Below are positions 23,955 to 34,299 of a stretch of 64,000 bases of DNA, in pieces; positions within the stretch are counted from its first letter, which is position 1, and each line of letters opens with the position of its first letter. Source of the DNA: Pseudobutyrivibrio xylanivorans DSM 14809. GTDB taxonomy: Bacteria > Bacillota > Clostridia > Lachnospirales > Lachnospiraceae. The notes under the pieces were generated by a model that did no database searches, was not told where the DNA came from, and was given only the letters and a program-made list of their open reading frames with translations. The DNA is taken from contig NZ_FQYQ01000001.1 in the NCBI RefSeq assembly GCF_900141825.1, forward strand, positions 62,001 through 126,000. The letters are read 5' to 3'. The position numbers and the translations under genes were made by a program.

Positions 23955-26900
23955 ATGAAAAAGAGAATAATAAGTTTTGCCTTGGCAGCACTTCTTTTAT
24001 TAGGTCAGAGGCCTGTGGAAGTAGAGGCAGCAACTAAGAGTGACAGTATGTTTGAAAATTTTATAACAACAGATGGAACTAAGCTTATGGATGGTGATAA
24101 GGAACTGAAATTTATTTCCTTAAATTATCCACAAGCTACCAGCGATAATTCATGGGAACATGCTAATGCCATGAAGACTATCAAGGCAATGGGTGGAAAT
24201 GTAACAAGAACATACACTATCCCTGTGAATAATGGGTTAAATGGTTCTAAAGCTTATGTTACAGGTGTAGATGAAAATGGGGTACTCACCTTTAATGAGG
24301 ATGCTTTAAATGAGCTGGATGATGTTTTGGCAAAGGCTAATAAATATGGTGTTAGAGTAATCATTCCACTTGTGGATCACTGGCATTGGATTGGTGGAAT
24401 GGATGGTTATGTTTGGCTGGCAGAAGAATCAGAAGGAAATGCGCCAAGCAATAGCGGCTTCCAGAGCTGGGCGTGGAAATTTTATTCAAGTGAAACCTGC
24501 AGAGATTACTTCAAGCAGATGATAGAGCATTTGCTTGAAAGAAAAAATACTGTTACAGGAATAAAGTATAAGGATGACAAGGCTATTCTTTGCTGGGAGA
24601 CAGCCAATGAGGCCGGTGGTAATCCTACAAACCAGAAAAACTATGATGATGTTTTGTCAGACTGGAATATTGATATTACCAGTTTTATAAAGAAACATGA
24701 TAAGAATCATTTGGTGCTGGATGGAAGAATGTCCACTACCGAACAGTCTAGAAAAAAAGATAATCCGGCAGATATTTTAGGCGCACATTACTATGAAGGA
24801 AATTATGCAACTAGATGTGCCGATGAAACAGTAGCTGTTCATAATGAGGCAAACAAGCCATTTATCCTTGGAGAGTTTGGTGGAAAGGTAGAAGCAAAGC
24901 CTTGTATTGATGTATTCCAAAAGGGTGTAGAAAACGATACTAATGGAATTATGATGTGGAGTCTTAGAGCACATAAGGATGGGTATGGCTATTACTTCCA
25001 CGACGAGGATGGATATTGGGCTTCATATCACTGGCCTGGATTTGTGGCTGGAAGCTATTACGGTGAGACAGAGATATTAAGGGCCATTTATGCATATGCT
25101 CAGATTGTAAATGGTGAAGCTGATGACTATGAAGAGGCTAAGACTATTGCAATTCCTGCGCCAGAATCAGACGAGGCACCTCTTTTATATTCAGCAGATT
25201 CTAAAGATGCCCACGACAAGTCATTTCTTAATGGTTCGGTAGGCGATATTAAATGGCGTGGTGTTGTAGGCGGCGCATGGTATGAAATCGAACGAGCTGA
25301 AGGCAAAGTAACTGAGGCAAATGCAGACAAGACAAATTGGACACTAATTGCCGACGAAGATGACTATGTATATGATTCCGGCAGAAACTGGGAAGATAAA
25401 AAGCATGATTGTATAGCAGGATATCATGACAAGACGGCTATTGATGGACAAACATATTCATATAGACTTAGAGCCTGCAATGAATCAGGAAAGGGCTTGT
25501 GGTCAAATATTGTTACAGTAGAAGATGTGAATCATGTGGTTGTTGATGATTTGGATTTGATTGCAGTATCCTCAAAGGATCAAAATCCTACAGAAATCAG
25601 AAATACATACAGCTTTGCACATTCTGCAAATATCACTCAGTCAGGTGGAACCATCACAAACAACAGTGATGAGGAGGGCTATATTGAGTACAAGTCCATC
25701 ATCCCTGTAAAAAAATTGGATATGGTTGCTGTAAGTGAAGTGTCTGAGGAAAATATGCCAAAGGTATATGTATCTTCAAATGGTATTACTTATGACCCAG
25801 TTGAAGTGAGCCATGAAAATGATACTAAGGAATATAAGGTATCAGTTGAGGAAGAGGGTTATTACTATACTCGCATTTATTTACCTGCAAAGGGAAGATG
25901 CAAGCTTGAATCAGTGACTCTTACATATACTAATGATGGAAATCACTATCTGTCAGATGATATTACATTTGATACAAATGTGATGATTCAGGACAGAGTA
26001 TTTGATGATGAAAATGCTCACTATGCTCTGAAGGACGACACATCACTTATCTACAAGACAGGTGATGATATCAATGCCATCAGAGTGAATGCTGCCTCTG
26101 ACAGTGATGTAACAGTGGAATATTCATATGATGGTATTTCATTTACAGAAATGAGTGCCAAGGAAAGCGCAGGCAAGAATGTATATTCAAACTTTAACCT
26201 TGGCGATTCTATCAGAGTGGTAAGGGTTGGCTATAGTGATTTAGCGGATGTGAAGTCTGTAGAGATTTCTTCCGGAACAAAGTCTATCCCTGCATCAGAT
26301 GCGGCTCCAGCCAACATTATTGAAGATGGAGAGTACTATTTTGGAGATGATGAGGCTTTAAATGGCACATATGACCTTGAGATTTCAGGCAATAAAGTGA
26401 CTATTTCAAAGGCTTTAGATGCTGGGGATTACTCAGGCTACGATAGCATCTTTGGATGGTTTAAATCAGCTGATAATTTCAAGGGTGCTAAAATCTCATT
26501 TGAGGATAATGCGGGTGCCAAGTGGATTAGTGATGCTTTTAATGTAACGGCAGACGGTGAAATGTCAAAAGCTACTATTGATTCTGAGAGTATTGATCTT
26601 GGTGCTATGGAAAAAGTGTCATTTATATTAGAGCACAAGGATGATATTAAGGATGCAAAACTAAAGCTTACATCAGAAAAATACACAGGAAACTATGCTG
26701 TGTCTGTAGAGCTTACAACAGAATCTGGCGCTAAGGAGACTCTTGTTTTTGACAGTGTTTATGTAAATTCTTCTACCAAGGTAGATGATTTCGAGGGCTA
26801 CAGCGGTTCTAACAGCTTACTTAATGCCGCATACAATAGAAACACTAATGGTGGCGCATTTGAAATGTCCCTTGATTCAGAGCATGCATACGAAGGTGGC

Positions 26901-28334
26901 TATGCCATGAGAATTGATTACGATTATCAGGGCAAGGGCTACGCTGGTTCAGCTAAAACTATGGATCTGTTAAATCTAGATGGATACGATGGCTTCTATA
27001 TGTATCTATATGGAGATGGTTCTGACAACGATTTGAAGATCCAAGTAGAGACCGATGTATCGACATTTGCATACACAGGCTACCTTTCTTTCGAGGGTGG
27101 AAGAGAGTGCTTCCTTCCATTCAGTGGTTTTGCTGAGTGTGATTGGGCAGGAAGTGGACATAAGCTTGATTCATCAAACAATCTAAAATCAGTGGCCATT
27201 TACACAGACCAGACTGGTAAGGTTGATAAGGGAACCTTTTATATTGATGATTTAAGAGGCTCTCATGTGGTAGAGGGTGCCGATGACCTGCTTAGCAGAA
27301 AGGAAATTGAAAAGCCTGATACAGGAGAAAATCTGGATAATGTAGTATTCTCATGGAATTTTGGTGAGGATGGTACAGATGGCTGGAAATTCGAAGGCTT
27401 CAGCCCATGGATTGAAAATGGAAATCTCTGTGCATGGTCACAAAGTGGATACCAGGCAGTATTCAGCTATACAGTAGAGGATGTGCCAAATGGAAGATAT
27501 GCTCTTATGGAGGATATCAAAGTAAAGAGCAACATGAGAAATGTGCAGGTGGAAATTTCATCTGGCGACAACAAGGTTAAATCAGATACTATTGATACAG
27601 CGGATGTGCTTTTAGATGATGAACTTCTTGAGGGGAGACTTGAGGTAGAAAATAATACTGTAACTATTACTTATTATTTGGATTCACCTACAGATTCTAA
27701 CGGAACCACATTTATGGTGGGTGACATAAAGCTTATCTGTGTGGAAGAAGCTGAAGAATCAGATGATTCAGAAGAATCAACAGAGCCAAGCGAGCCAGTA
27801 GGGCCGAGTGAACCAGCAGAGCCAAGTGAGCCAACAGAGCCAACAGAGCCAACAGAGCCAACAGAGCCAAGCACGCCTGCTAAACCAAGTGAGCCAACAA
27901 AGCCAAGTGTACCATCAACTCCAAGTGTCCCATCAAATCCAAGTGCGCCTGATGTTGTTGTGCCTTCTGGTACAACAACTATTACAGATACGGAGACTCC
28001 ACTAGCAGGCCAGACTGTTCAAGATGAAGCAAAAAATGTAAATGATAATAAGGTGACCAAGGAAATAGATAATACAATCACTTCAGAGGAAGCTAAAGAA
28101 ATAACTGATGAAGCTATACCTGCAGCAGGTGAAACCATAGAGGATACTGAAAAGGAAGCCAAAGAGGAAATTGATGTTGAACTTGAGGATGATACAGAGG
28201 ATGAATCATCTGTATCAAATGAGCAGGAAGCAAATGCAGGAAATGGTAGTGTAGTTGCAATCGTATTAGGACTATTAATTGTAGTAATATCTGTGGGGGC
28301 AGGAATAATACTATGGAGAAGAAAAAATATCTAG
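23955..28334 (+). CDS. Secreted, membrane-anchored GH5-type mannanase, multidomain
   Basis: 1459 residues. A signal peptide (about residues 1-26) precedes a GH5-like TIM barrel (~30-390) with acid/base Glu in WETANEAGG (E219) and nucleophile Glu in LGEFGGK (E307). A fibronectin-like stretch and several beta-sandwich modules follow; one (YEGGYAMRIDYDYQGKGY) resembles CBM families that bind beta-glucan or mannan. A Pro/Glu/Ser/Thr linker, PLAG and IPAAG motifs, an acidic stretch and a C-terminal helix with WRRKNI tail suggest membrane anchoring without an LPXTG. The likely role is cutting mannan at the cell surface. It overlaps the next gene by 22 bases. Confidence 0.85.
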   Translation: MKKRIISFALAALLLLGQRPVEVEAATKSDSMFENFITTDGTKLMDGDKELKFISLNYPQATSDNSWEHANAMKTIKAMGGNVTRTYTIPVNNGLNGSKAYVTGVDENGVLTFNEDALNELDDVLAKANKYGVRVIIPLVDHWHWIGGMDGYVWLAEESEGNAPSNSGFQSWAWKFYSSETCRDYFKQMIEHLLERKNTVTGIKYKDDKAILCWETANEAGGNPTNQKNYDDVLSDWNIDITSFIKKHDKNHLVLDGRMSTTEQSRKKDNPADILGAHYYEGNYATRCADETVAVHNEANKPFILGEFGGKVEAKPCIDVFQKGVENDTNGIMMWSLRAHKDGYGYYFHDEDGYWASYHWPGFVAGSYYGETEILRAIYAYAQIVNGEADDYEEAKTIAIPAPESDEAPLLYSADSKDAHDKSFLNGSVGDIKWRGVVGGAWYEIERAEGKVTEANADKTNWTLIADEDDYVYDSGRNWEDKKHDCIAGYHDKTAIDGQTYSYRLRACNESGKGLWSNIVTVEDVNHVVVDDLDLIAVSSKDQNPTEIRNTYSFAHSANITQSGGTITNNSDEEGYIEYKSIIPVKKLDMVAVSEVSEENMPKVYVSSNGITYDPVEVSHENDTKEYKVSVEEEGYYYTRIYLPAKGRCKLESVTLTYTNDGNHYLSDDITFDTNVMIQDRVFDDENAHYALKDDTSLIYKTGDDINAIRVNAASDSDVTVEYSYDGISFTEMSAKESAGKNVYSNFNLGDSIRVVRVGYSDLADVKSVEISSGTKSIPASDAAPANIIEDGEYYFGDDEALNGTYDLEISGNKVTISKALDAGDYSGYDSIFGWFKSADNFKGAKISFEDNAGAKWISDAFNVTADGEMSKATIDSESIDLGAMEKVSFILEHKDDIKDAKLKLTSEKYTGNYAVSVELTTESGAKETLVFDSVYVNSSTKVDDFEGYSGSNSLLNAAYNRNTNGGAFEMSLDSEHAYEGGYAMRIDYDYQGKGYAGSAKTMDLLNLDGYDGFYMYLYGDGSDNDLKIQVETDVSTFAYTGYLSFEGGRECFLPFSGFAECDWAGSGHKLDSSNNLKSVAIYTDQTGKVDKGTFYIDDLRGSHVVEGADDLLSRKEIEKPDTGENLDNVVFSWNFGEDGTDGWKFEGFSPWIENGNLCAWSQSGYQAVFSYTVEDVPNGRYALMEDIKVKSNMRNVQVEISSGDNKVKSDTIDTADVLLDDELLEGRLEVENNTVTITYYLDSPTDSNGTTFMVGDIKLICVEEAEESDDSEESTEPSEPVGPSEPAEPSEPTEPTEPTEPTEPSTPAKPSEPTKPSVPSTPSVPSNPSAPDVVVPSGTTTITDTETPLAGQTVQDEAKNVNDNKVTKEIDNTITSEEAKEITDEAIPAAGETIEDTEKEAKEEIDVELEDDTEDESSVSNEQEANAGNGSVVAIVLGLLIVVISVGAGIILWRRKNI
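27781..27950 (+). repeat. In-frame short repeats coding the Pro-Glu/Thr linker
   Basis: Nine-base units such as GAGCCAACA and GAGCCAAGT recur in tandem, coding EPT/EPS repeats of the mannanase stalk. Such tracts can change length by slippage while staying in frame. Confidence 0.8.
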
Positions 28335-29746
28335 TTTTAGGAATGATATGTGCAAGTGTAATGTTTGGTGGGAATAAAACAAATGTAATGGCTGCTGGAA
28401 ATGAAAATATAGCATACAACAGACCTGTTACAGTCAGTTCTGTGGAAGGCGCTGGACTTGAGGGTTCAAAGCTTGTAGATGCTGATGGAAATACAAGGTG
28501 GTCATCACAATATCAGGATAATCAATATGTTATTGTGGATTTGGGACAGTCAAAGTCTATCTCCAAGGTGAGAATAGACTGGGAGGCAGCATATGCCTCC
28601 CAATACCAAATCCAGATTTCAAATGATAACAGTTCATGGACAACAGTTTATGAAAATTACAATGCAAATGGCTCTGATGCTGTGATTGATTTTAATCCGG
28701 TCAATGCCAGATATGTAAAGATTTACTGTATTAAAAGGGCAACCAGCTATGGATTTTCTATCTATGAGTTTGAAATCTATGAAAATAGTTCATCTCAGAA
28801 TACCAGCACTAACAATGGCACTGCAAATGTGTCAAAGGCTAAGGAATCCAAGGAGAAAGTTATAAACTTTCTCTATCAGCAGAAGGGTAAAAAGACAGTA
28901 ATAGGCATTCACAATAGGGAGCCTAATTCACAGCCTTCAAAGCAGACTAATCAGGCATATAATATAACAGGCCAGTATGCTGGGTTATGGAGTGGAGATT
29001 TTCTGTTTTCACAGGATGATGTAAATAACAGATGGAACATGATTTATGAATGCGAGAGACAGTGGAATCAAGGAAGTATAGTGCAGCTGATGTTGCATGT
29101 TACCCCACCAACTAAGGGGCATGTAGGTAGCTGGGATGGAGATGTTTGTAGCCATTTATCAGATCAACAGTGGAATGATTTAATTACTGATGGTGGATAT
29201 CTGAATGGGCAATGGAAGAAACGTCTGGATGACTATGCTGTGTATTTCCAATATCTAAAGGATAAGGGGATTCCTGTACTGTTCAGGCCATTTCATGAAA
29301 TGAATCAGGGAATGTTTTGGTGGGCTGGTAGAACAGGCGATAGAGGTAGTGCCGAATTATTTAGATTGACCAGATATTATTTGGAGCATGAAAAAGGTCT
29401 GGATAATATTATTTGGGTTTGGGATATGCAGGATTTATCATATGATTGGAGTGCCTACAATCCAGGAAATAACAATTGGGATATTTTTGCTGTAGATATT
29501 TATAATAATGATAGATTTACTTCATATAAATATAATTTAGCTAAACAAATTGCAAATGGTAAACTGTTTGCAGTGGGGGAGTGCGACAAAATTCCTACAG
29601 CAAATGAGCTTAGAAACCAGCCAGAATGGTCATTTGTAATGAGCTGGGCTGAGCTTACCTTTTCCTATAATTCAAATCAGGAGATACAGAACCTATATTG
29701 GGCTGATAATGTTTTAATCAGAAGTGAGTTGCCTAGTTTTAAGTAA
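28313..29746 (+). CDS. Secreted CBM32-GH26 endo-beta-mannanase
   Basis: 477 residues. A signal peptide ends near VMAAG. An F5/8-type C (CBM32-like) domain covers ~30-155 (YNRPVTVSS, TRWSSQYQDNQYVIVDLG). A Ser/Thr/Asn linker leads to a GH26 barrel with acid/base Glu in FRPFHEMN (E329) and nucleophile Glu in VGECDK (E423). GH26 enzymes are mainly beta-1,4-mannanases. No C-terminal anchor is visible, so the product may be released. It is translationally coupled to the GH5 gene by a 22-base overlap. Confidence 0.9.
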   Translation: MEKKKYLVLGMICASVMFGGNKTNVMAAGNENIAYNRPVTVSSVEGAGLEGSKLVDADGNTRWSSQYQDNQYVIVDLGQSKSISKVRIDWEAAYASQYQIQISNDNSSWTTVYENYNANGSDAVIDFNPVNARYVKIYCIKRATSYGFSIYEFEIYENSSSQNTSTNNGTANVSKAKESKEKVINFLYQQKGKKTVIGIHNREPNSQPSKQTNQAYNITGQYAGLWSGDFLFSQDDVNNRWNMIYECERQWNQGSIVQLMLHVTPPTKGHVGSWDGDVCSHLSDQQWNDLITDGGYLNGQWKKRLDDYAVYFQYLKDKGIPVLFRPFHEMNQGMFWWAGRTGDRGSAELFRLTRYYLEHEKGLDNIIWVWDMQDLSYDWSAYNPGNNNWDIFAVDIYNNDRFTSYKYNLAKQIANGKLFAVGECDKIPTANELRNQPEWSFVMSWAELTFSYNSNQEIQNLYWADNVLIRSELPSFK

Positions 29747-29803
29747 AAATTAATTAATATTAATGTAATTGAGATTTAAATTAAGTTAAAATGATGTTAT
29801 ACT

Positions 29804-29831
29804 TCTCCTGTAGATATTTTAAAACAGGAGA
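29804..29831 (+). promoter_or_regulatory. Hairpin covering the SD of the GH36 gene
   Basis: TCTCCTGT (29804-29811) pairs with ACAGGAGA (29824-29831). The second arm contains the SD AGGAGAGG for the ATG at 29840. It could limit translation initiation or act as an operator. Confidence 0.5.
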
Positions 29832-29839
29832 GGTATGGC

Positions 29840-32032
29840 ATGAATATAACTTACAATAATGACAAAAGAATTTTCAAAATAGATACTGATAATTCAAGTT
29901 ATATTATAGCTATAGTAGACGACGAGGAGTTCGTTGGTCATGTTTACTATGGTCCTTTTGTACAGGATGATGATTTGTCCTATTTGATGCGTATAAATGA
30001 AAATCCAAGAGTTCCATCTGTAAATAATAGAGATAGAAGCTCTTTTTTAGATTCTTTTCCTTCTGAGTACTCGGGGAATAATGTGGGAGACTATAGGGAA
30101 AGTGCTATAGCCGTAACAGATAAAAAGGGTCATAGTGGTATTCAGCTTTTGTATAAAAATCATAGGATTTTTCAGGGTAAACCAGCACTAAGGGGGCTGC
30201 CGGCTACATTTGCAAAAGACTCTGAAGCAATGACACTTGAAATAGAGGTAGAGGATAGAGTCCTAAATGTGGAGGCTGTATTGCGCTACAGCATTTTTGA
30301 GGGCAGTGATGCTATTGTTAGAAGTGTAAGCTTTATAAATAGTTCCTACGAGGAAATCTATCTGGAAAAGATAATGTCCATGTGTTTAGACATGGATGAT
30401 GATAATTATAAAATGCTTGTGCTCCACGGCTCCTGGGCCAGAGAGAGACACATTCAGTACAGACAGATAGGTTATGGCAAACAAAGTGTTAGCTCAGTGC
30501 GAGGAGAGTCGTCCCATCAGGAGCATCCATTTATTGCCCTTGTTGGAGAAAATATATCCCAGACTACAGGTGATGTTTATGGCTTCAATTTTGTGTATTC
30601 TGGAAATTTCATCGCCCAGGTAGAGAAAAATCAGTTTGATAGTCTAAGAATCGTAATGGGAATTCACCCAGACAATTTTAGATTTAAGCTTGGCCCAAAG
30701 GAGTCCTTTGTTTGTCCTGAGGTCGTGATGGTGTATTCAAATGAAGGACTGGGACACATGACCAGAACCTACCATGATTTGTATAGAAAACATCTTATTA
30801 GAAGCCCCTATGTGGATAAACCAAGACCAATTCTCATTAACAATTGGGAGGCGACCTATTTTGATTTCGATGATGAAAAATTAATAGATATTGCCAAAGA
30901 CGCAAAGGAATGCGGCATAGAGATGCTTGTTATGGATGATGGGTGGTTTGGCAGAAGAAATGATGACAACAGTAGCCTGGGAGATTGGAAGGTAAACGAA
31001 AATAAACTTAAAGGCGGCCTTAAGAAGCTGGTAGATCGAGTAAACGATATTGGATTGAAGTTTGGAATATGGTTTGAACCGGAGATGATTTCACCGGATT
31101 CTGATTTATATAGAAAGCATCCTGATTGGGCTATTTGTATTCCGGGGCGAGAGGCATGCCGAAGCCGCAATCAATATGTACTTGACTTAACCAGAGAAGA
31201 GGTTCGTAAATACGTATATGAGGCGGTGGCTTCTATTTTAAGAAGTGCCAATATCCAGTATGTAAAATGGGATATGAATCGACAGCTCACAGATATTGGA
31301 AGCGCGGCAATAGACTCTGATAGACAGGGTGAGCTTATGCACAGATATGTGTTGGCGGTTTATGAATTGCAGGAGCGACTCACAAATGAGTTTCCAGATT
31401 TATTGCTTGAGAATTGTTCAGGTGGCGGAGCCAGATTTGATCCAGGCATGCTTTATTATAGCCCTCAGATATGGTGCTCTGATGATACAGATGCTATAGA
31501 AAGACTGTTGATTCAAGAGGGTACAGCGCTTATATATCCATTGTCTTCTATGGGAGCCCATGTTTCTGTATGCCCAAATCATACGGTGGGGCGAGTGACT
31601 CCTTTTGAAACAAGGGGAAATGTTGCATTAGCCGGAACATTCGGCTATGAGCTGGATATTACAAAATTGTCGGCGCCTGAAAAAACTATGGTGAATGAAC
31701 AGGTCAAGATGTATCATAGATACAGTGGGCTCGTAAGAAATGGAGATTACTATCGTATTGCTTCATATTCCAACGGAGGCCAGATAGATTGCTACATGGT
31801 TGTCAGCAAGGATAAATCAGAGGCAATTATCACATTTGTTCAAGTGCTAAACCAGCCAAATAGGCATAGCATAAAAATCAAAATAGATGGCTTGGATGAC
31901 AATAAAAAATATCAGATTGAAGGATATGATAAGGCTTACTATGGTTCTATATTAAGACATGCAGGATTATTGATAGAGAGGCCTTTCGGTGATTTCGAGT
32001 CAAAGATTATTCATTTGGTAGAGGAGTATTAA
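29840..32032 (+). CDS. GH36 alpha-galactosidase
   Basis: 730 residues, typical for GH36, with no signal peptide. Motifs are NNWEATYFDF, VMDDGWFGRRND, the nucleophile Asp in YVKWDMNR (D478) and the acid/base region CSDDTDA (~548). It removes alpha-1,6-galactose from imported galactomannan or raffinose-type oligosaccharides. In the mannan locus it would trim side chains before the GH130 phosphorylases act. It is followed 4 bases later by LacI regulator 2. Confidence 0.93.
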   Translation: MNITYNNDKRIFKIDTDNSSYIIAIVDDEEFVGHVYYGPFVQDDDLSYLMRINENPRVPSVNNRDRSSFLDSFPSEYSGNNVGDYRESAIAVTDKKGHSGIQLLYKNHRIFQGKPALRGLPATFAKDSEAMTLEIEVEDRVLNVEAVLRYSIFEGSDAIVRSVSFINSSYEEIYLEKIMSMCLDMDDDNYKMLVLHGSWARERHIQYRQIGYGKQSVSSVRGESSHQEHPFIALVGENISQTTGDVYGFNFVYSGNFIAQVEKNQFDSLRIVMGIHPDNFRFKLGPKESFVCPEVVMVYSNEGLGHMTRTYHDLYRKHLIRSPYVDKPRPILINNWEATYFDFDDEKLIDIAKDAKECGIEMLVMDDGWFGRRNDDNSSLGDWKVNENKLKGGLKKLVDRVNDIGLKFGIWFEPEMISPDSDLYRKHPDWAICIPGREACRSRNQYVLDLTREEVRKYVYEAVASILRSANIQYVKWDMNRQLTDIGSAAIDSDRQGELMHRYVLAVYELQERLTNEFPDLLLENCSGGGARFDPGMLYYSPQIWCSDDTDAIERLLIQEGTALIYPLSSMGAHVSVCPNHTVGRVTPFETRGNVALAGTFGYELDITKLSAPEKTMVNEQVKMYHRYSGLVRNGDYYRIASYSNGGQIDCYMVVSKDKSEAIITFVQVLNQPNRHSIKIKIDGLDDNKKYQIEGYDKAYYGSILRHAGLLIERPFGDFESKIIHLVEEY

Positions 32033-32036
32033 TATA

Positions 32037-33065
32037 ATGGCGAAAAGTGTTAAATTATCTGACATTGCCGGGCAGCTTGGCGTCAGTGCAGTTACGGTGT
32101 CTAAGGCACTTTCAGGGCAGAAGGGCGTAAGCGACGAGATGCGAGAAAAGATTGTTAAGCTGGCTAATGAACTGGGATATAAGCAGCCATCTGCCAACAA
32201 ACAGTCCTCTGTTGCTTCAAAAAGCTACAATATTGCAGTGCTTATTCATGAAAGATATTTGGATAAATACGATTCATTCTATCTGCGTTTGTATCAAAGC
32301 ATAGCGGCTAATGCTGCTACAGTGGGCAGTTTTACACTTATGGAAGTTATTTCCTACGAAGCTGAGAAGAATTGCTCTATGCCTCTTGTGGTGCAGGAGA
32401 ATAAGGCCGACGGAATTATTGTGCTTGGAAAGTATTCTAAGAATTACATAAAAGAGCTAAACGGATACTTTGGGCAGCTGCCATATGTTTATCTGGATAA
32501 TAGTGATGTTAGCATAGATGTAGATTGCGTTATTTCTGACAGCTTTTATGGAGCTTATTACCTTACAAATTATCTGTTTGAAATGGGTCATACCCAAATC
32601 GGATTTATGGGAAATATTATGGGCACCAGTTCTATAACTGATAGATATCTGGGCTTTTTAAAGTCTATGATGGAACACGAACAGAAGCTTATAGATGAAT
32701 GGATTATAGATGATAGAAAGATGGATACTGGAATCATGTATTCATCTGAGGAGCTAAAGCTGCCTAGAGTGTTGCCAACTGCATTCGTATGTAACTGCGA
32801 TCTGGCGGCCAGCACTCTAATCAGGAGATTGGAGGATGACGGCTATAAAGTTCCTGAGGATTTTTCTGTAGTTGGTTATGATAATTTCCTTTATCCGGGG
32901 CTTTGCGATGTTCCTCTCACCACTTATGAGGTTGATATTCAGGAGATGGCGAGAGAAAGCATACAAATATTGACAAAAAAGCTGTCTGGCGAAGAATATA
33001 AAGAGGGAACTCACATTATCGAAGGACGAATAGTCATTCGTGATAGTGTAAAGAAGATTAAATAA
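32037..33065 (+). CDS. LacI-family regulator 2 of the mannan locus
   Basis: 342 residues with HTH SDIAGQLGVSAVTVSKALSG and a sugar-sensing domain ending with VVGYDNFLYP. It is a paralogue of the regulator at 21658, and differs enough to bind another operator. Placed after the GH36 gene, it may control that gene, or the main operon through the AAAAGCG-type operator at 34260. Its 3' end meets the convergent AraC gene one base away. Confidence 0.88.
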   Translation: MAKSVKLSDIAGQLGVSAVTVSKALSGQKGVSDEMREKIVKLANELGYKQPSANKQSSVASKSYNIAVLIHERYLDKYDSFYLRLYQSIAANAATVGSFTLMEVISYEAEKNCSMPLVVQENKADGIIVLGKYSKNYIKELNGYFGQLPYVYLDNSDVSIDVDCVISDSFYGAYYLTNYLFEMGHTQIGFMGNIMGTSSITDRYLGFLKSMMEHEQKLIDEWIIDDRKMDTGIMYSSEELKLPRVLPTAFVCNCDLAASTLIRRLEDDGYKVPEDFSVVGYDNFLYPGLCDVPLTTYEVDIQEMARESIQILTKKLSGEEYKEGTHIIEGRIVIRDSVKKIK

Positions 33066-33066
33066 T

Positions 33067-34026
33067 CTAAAACAAAAAGGAATCTGGAATAGAATCTCCT
33101 AATTGTATATGGTGCTGGCGATACTTCAATGGAGTATCGCCAGTTTCTTTTTTGAACTGATTTATAAAGTGGGTCGTGTTTGGTATGCCCACAGCATTTC
33201 CTATTTCTACTATCGTATTTTCGGTATCTAAAAGCAGTTCTTTGGCTTTTGACATTCTAACGGTGTTTAGATATTTTAATGGGGCTATATTATAGGTATT
33301 GGAAAAATCTCTACATAGTCTGTATTTGTTAAGCCCCAGCTCTTCCTGAAGAGAATCAAGAGTGTGAGCCTCCTGATATCTGGTGTCCAGGATTTTTTTT
33401 AGTCTGGTTACATGGTTGCTGGCGTTATGAACACCGGTGATGGTGGTGTCTTGTACATTTAAAAGACGTACAAATACATATTGAAATAACAGAGATTGTC
33501 TAAAAAGTCCCATCCTGGTTTCTTCTGTCAGTAGATAGTCTATCTTTGAAAGTGAATTGATAATAAATGAATGCATATCGAAATCCTTGTGAAAAGAATG
33601 GATATTTTCGGGATTCTTCATCAGAGATTGCATATAGGAATCCACTGCTAGGCCAGAAACAAAATAGGTGTGTATGGTGGTGTCCTTACTGAAGGATTTA
33701 ATATTATAAATAGAATCTTTGTAACAAATAAAAACCAGATGTGTTTCTCCGATATAGCTTTCTGCTTCGGTCTCTATCTGAATACGACCTTCGCTAATAT
33801 AACCGCACATATAATAATCCCCTGTCTGGATGTCGGCATCTATATTACGATCAAAATGGAGCACTCCGCCATAAGATATATAAGGTAACACATCATTTTC
33901 ATAGGGTTGTTGGTTTTCAAAGAAATTATTAATATCCAGGCAGGAAGGCAGACTATCATTTAAAGATAGAGGCTTATTAAAATGAAAATGTTCTGAAATA
34001 AAATCTGATTTACTCAAGGTATTCAT
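33067..34026 (-). CDS. AraC-family transcription regulator
   Basis: About 319 residues. A cupin-like N-terminal sensor is followed by two helix-turn-helix motifs at the end (TLDSLQEELGLNKYRLCRDF and TIVEIGNAVGIPNTTHFINQFKKETG). AraC sugar activators bind direct repeats upstream of promoters. I chose the ATG at 34026 because AAGGAGAA is just ahead; an in-frame alternative at 34050 lies before that SD. It is divergent from the transporter operon at 34300, so that operon is its most likely target. Confidence 0.88.
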   Translation of the reverse strand: MNTLSKSDFISEHFHFNKPLSLNDSLPSCLDINNFFENQQPYENDVLPYISYGGVLHFDRNIDADIQTGDYYMCGYISEGRIQIETEAESYIGETHLVFICYKDSIYNIKSFSKDTTIHTYFVSGLAVDSYMQSLMKNPENIHSFHKDFDMHSFIINSLSKIDYLLTEETRMGLFRQSLLFQYVFVRLLNVQDTTITGVHNASNHVTRLKKILDTRYQEAHTLDSLQEELGLNKYRLCRDFSNTYNIAPLKYLNTVRMSKAKELLLDTENTIVEIGNAVGIPNTTHFINQFKKETGDTPLKYRQHHIQLGDSIPDSFLF

Positions 34027-34214
34027 AGTATTCTCCTTAAAATTAATCAAACTAAAAGGTAAAAATTAAGTAAATTAATTACTTAGAACTTAAATTAATC
34101 TCTAAAATTAGGTTTCCATGTGGTTAATATTAACAAATAAAGCAAAATAAAACCATCAAATGTTACAAAAAAGTCCTATGTATCAAAAATGAATGATTTA
34201 TAGCAATAATAATA

Positions 34215-34276
34215 GATGACTAAAATATAAATGTCAATATAATTAAATTAAACCAATTGAAAAGCGAAACGCTTTT
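34215..34276 (+). promoter_or_regulatory. Main mannan operon promoter and LacI-type operator
   Basis: The -10 box TATAAT (34238-34243) has a weak -35 candidate GATGAC (34215-34220) at 17 bp, as in activator-dependent promoters. Downstream, AAAAGCG-AAA-CGCTTTT (34260-34276) is a perfect 7-bp inverted repeat, in a roadblock position just after the expected start. The weak -35 fits the divergent AraC activator. Confidence 0.6.
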
Positions 34277-34299
34277 AGGAACAAGGAGGTAAGAAGAAA

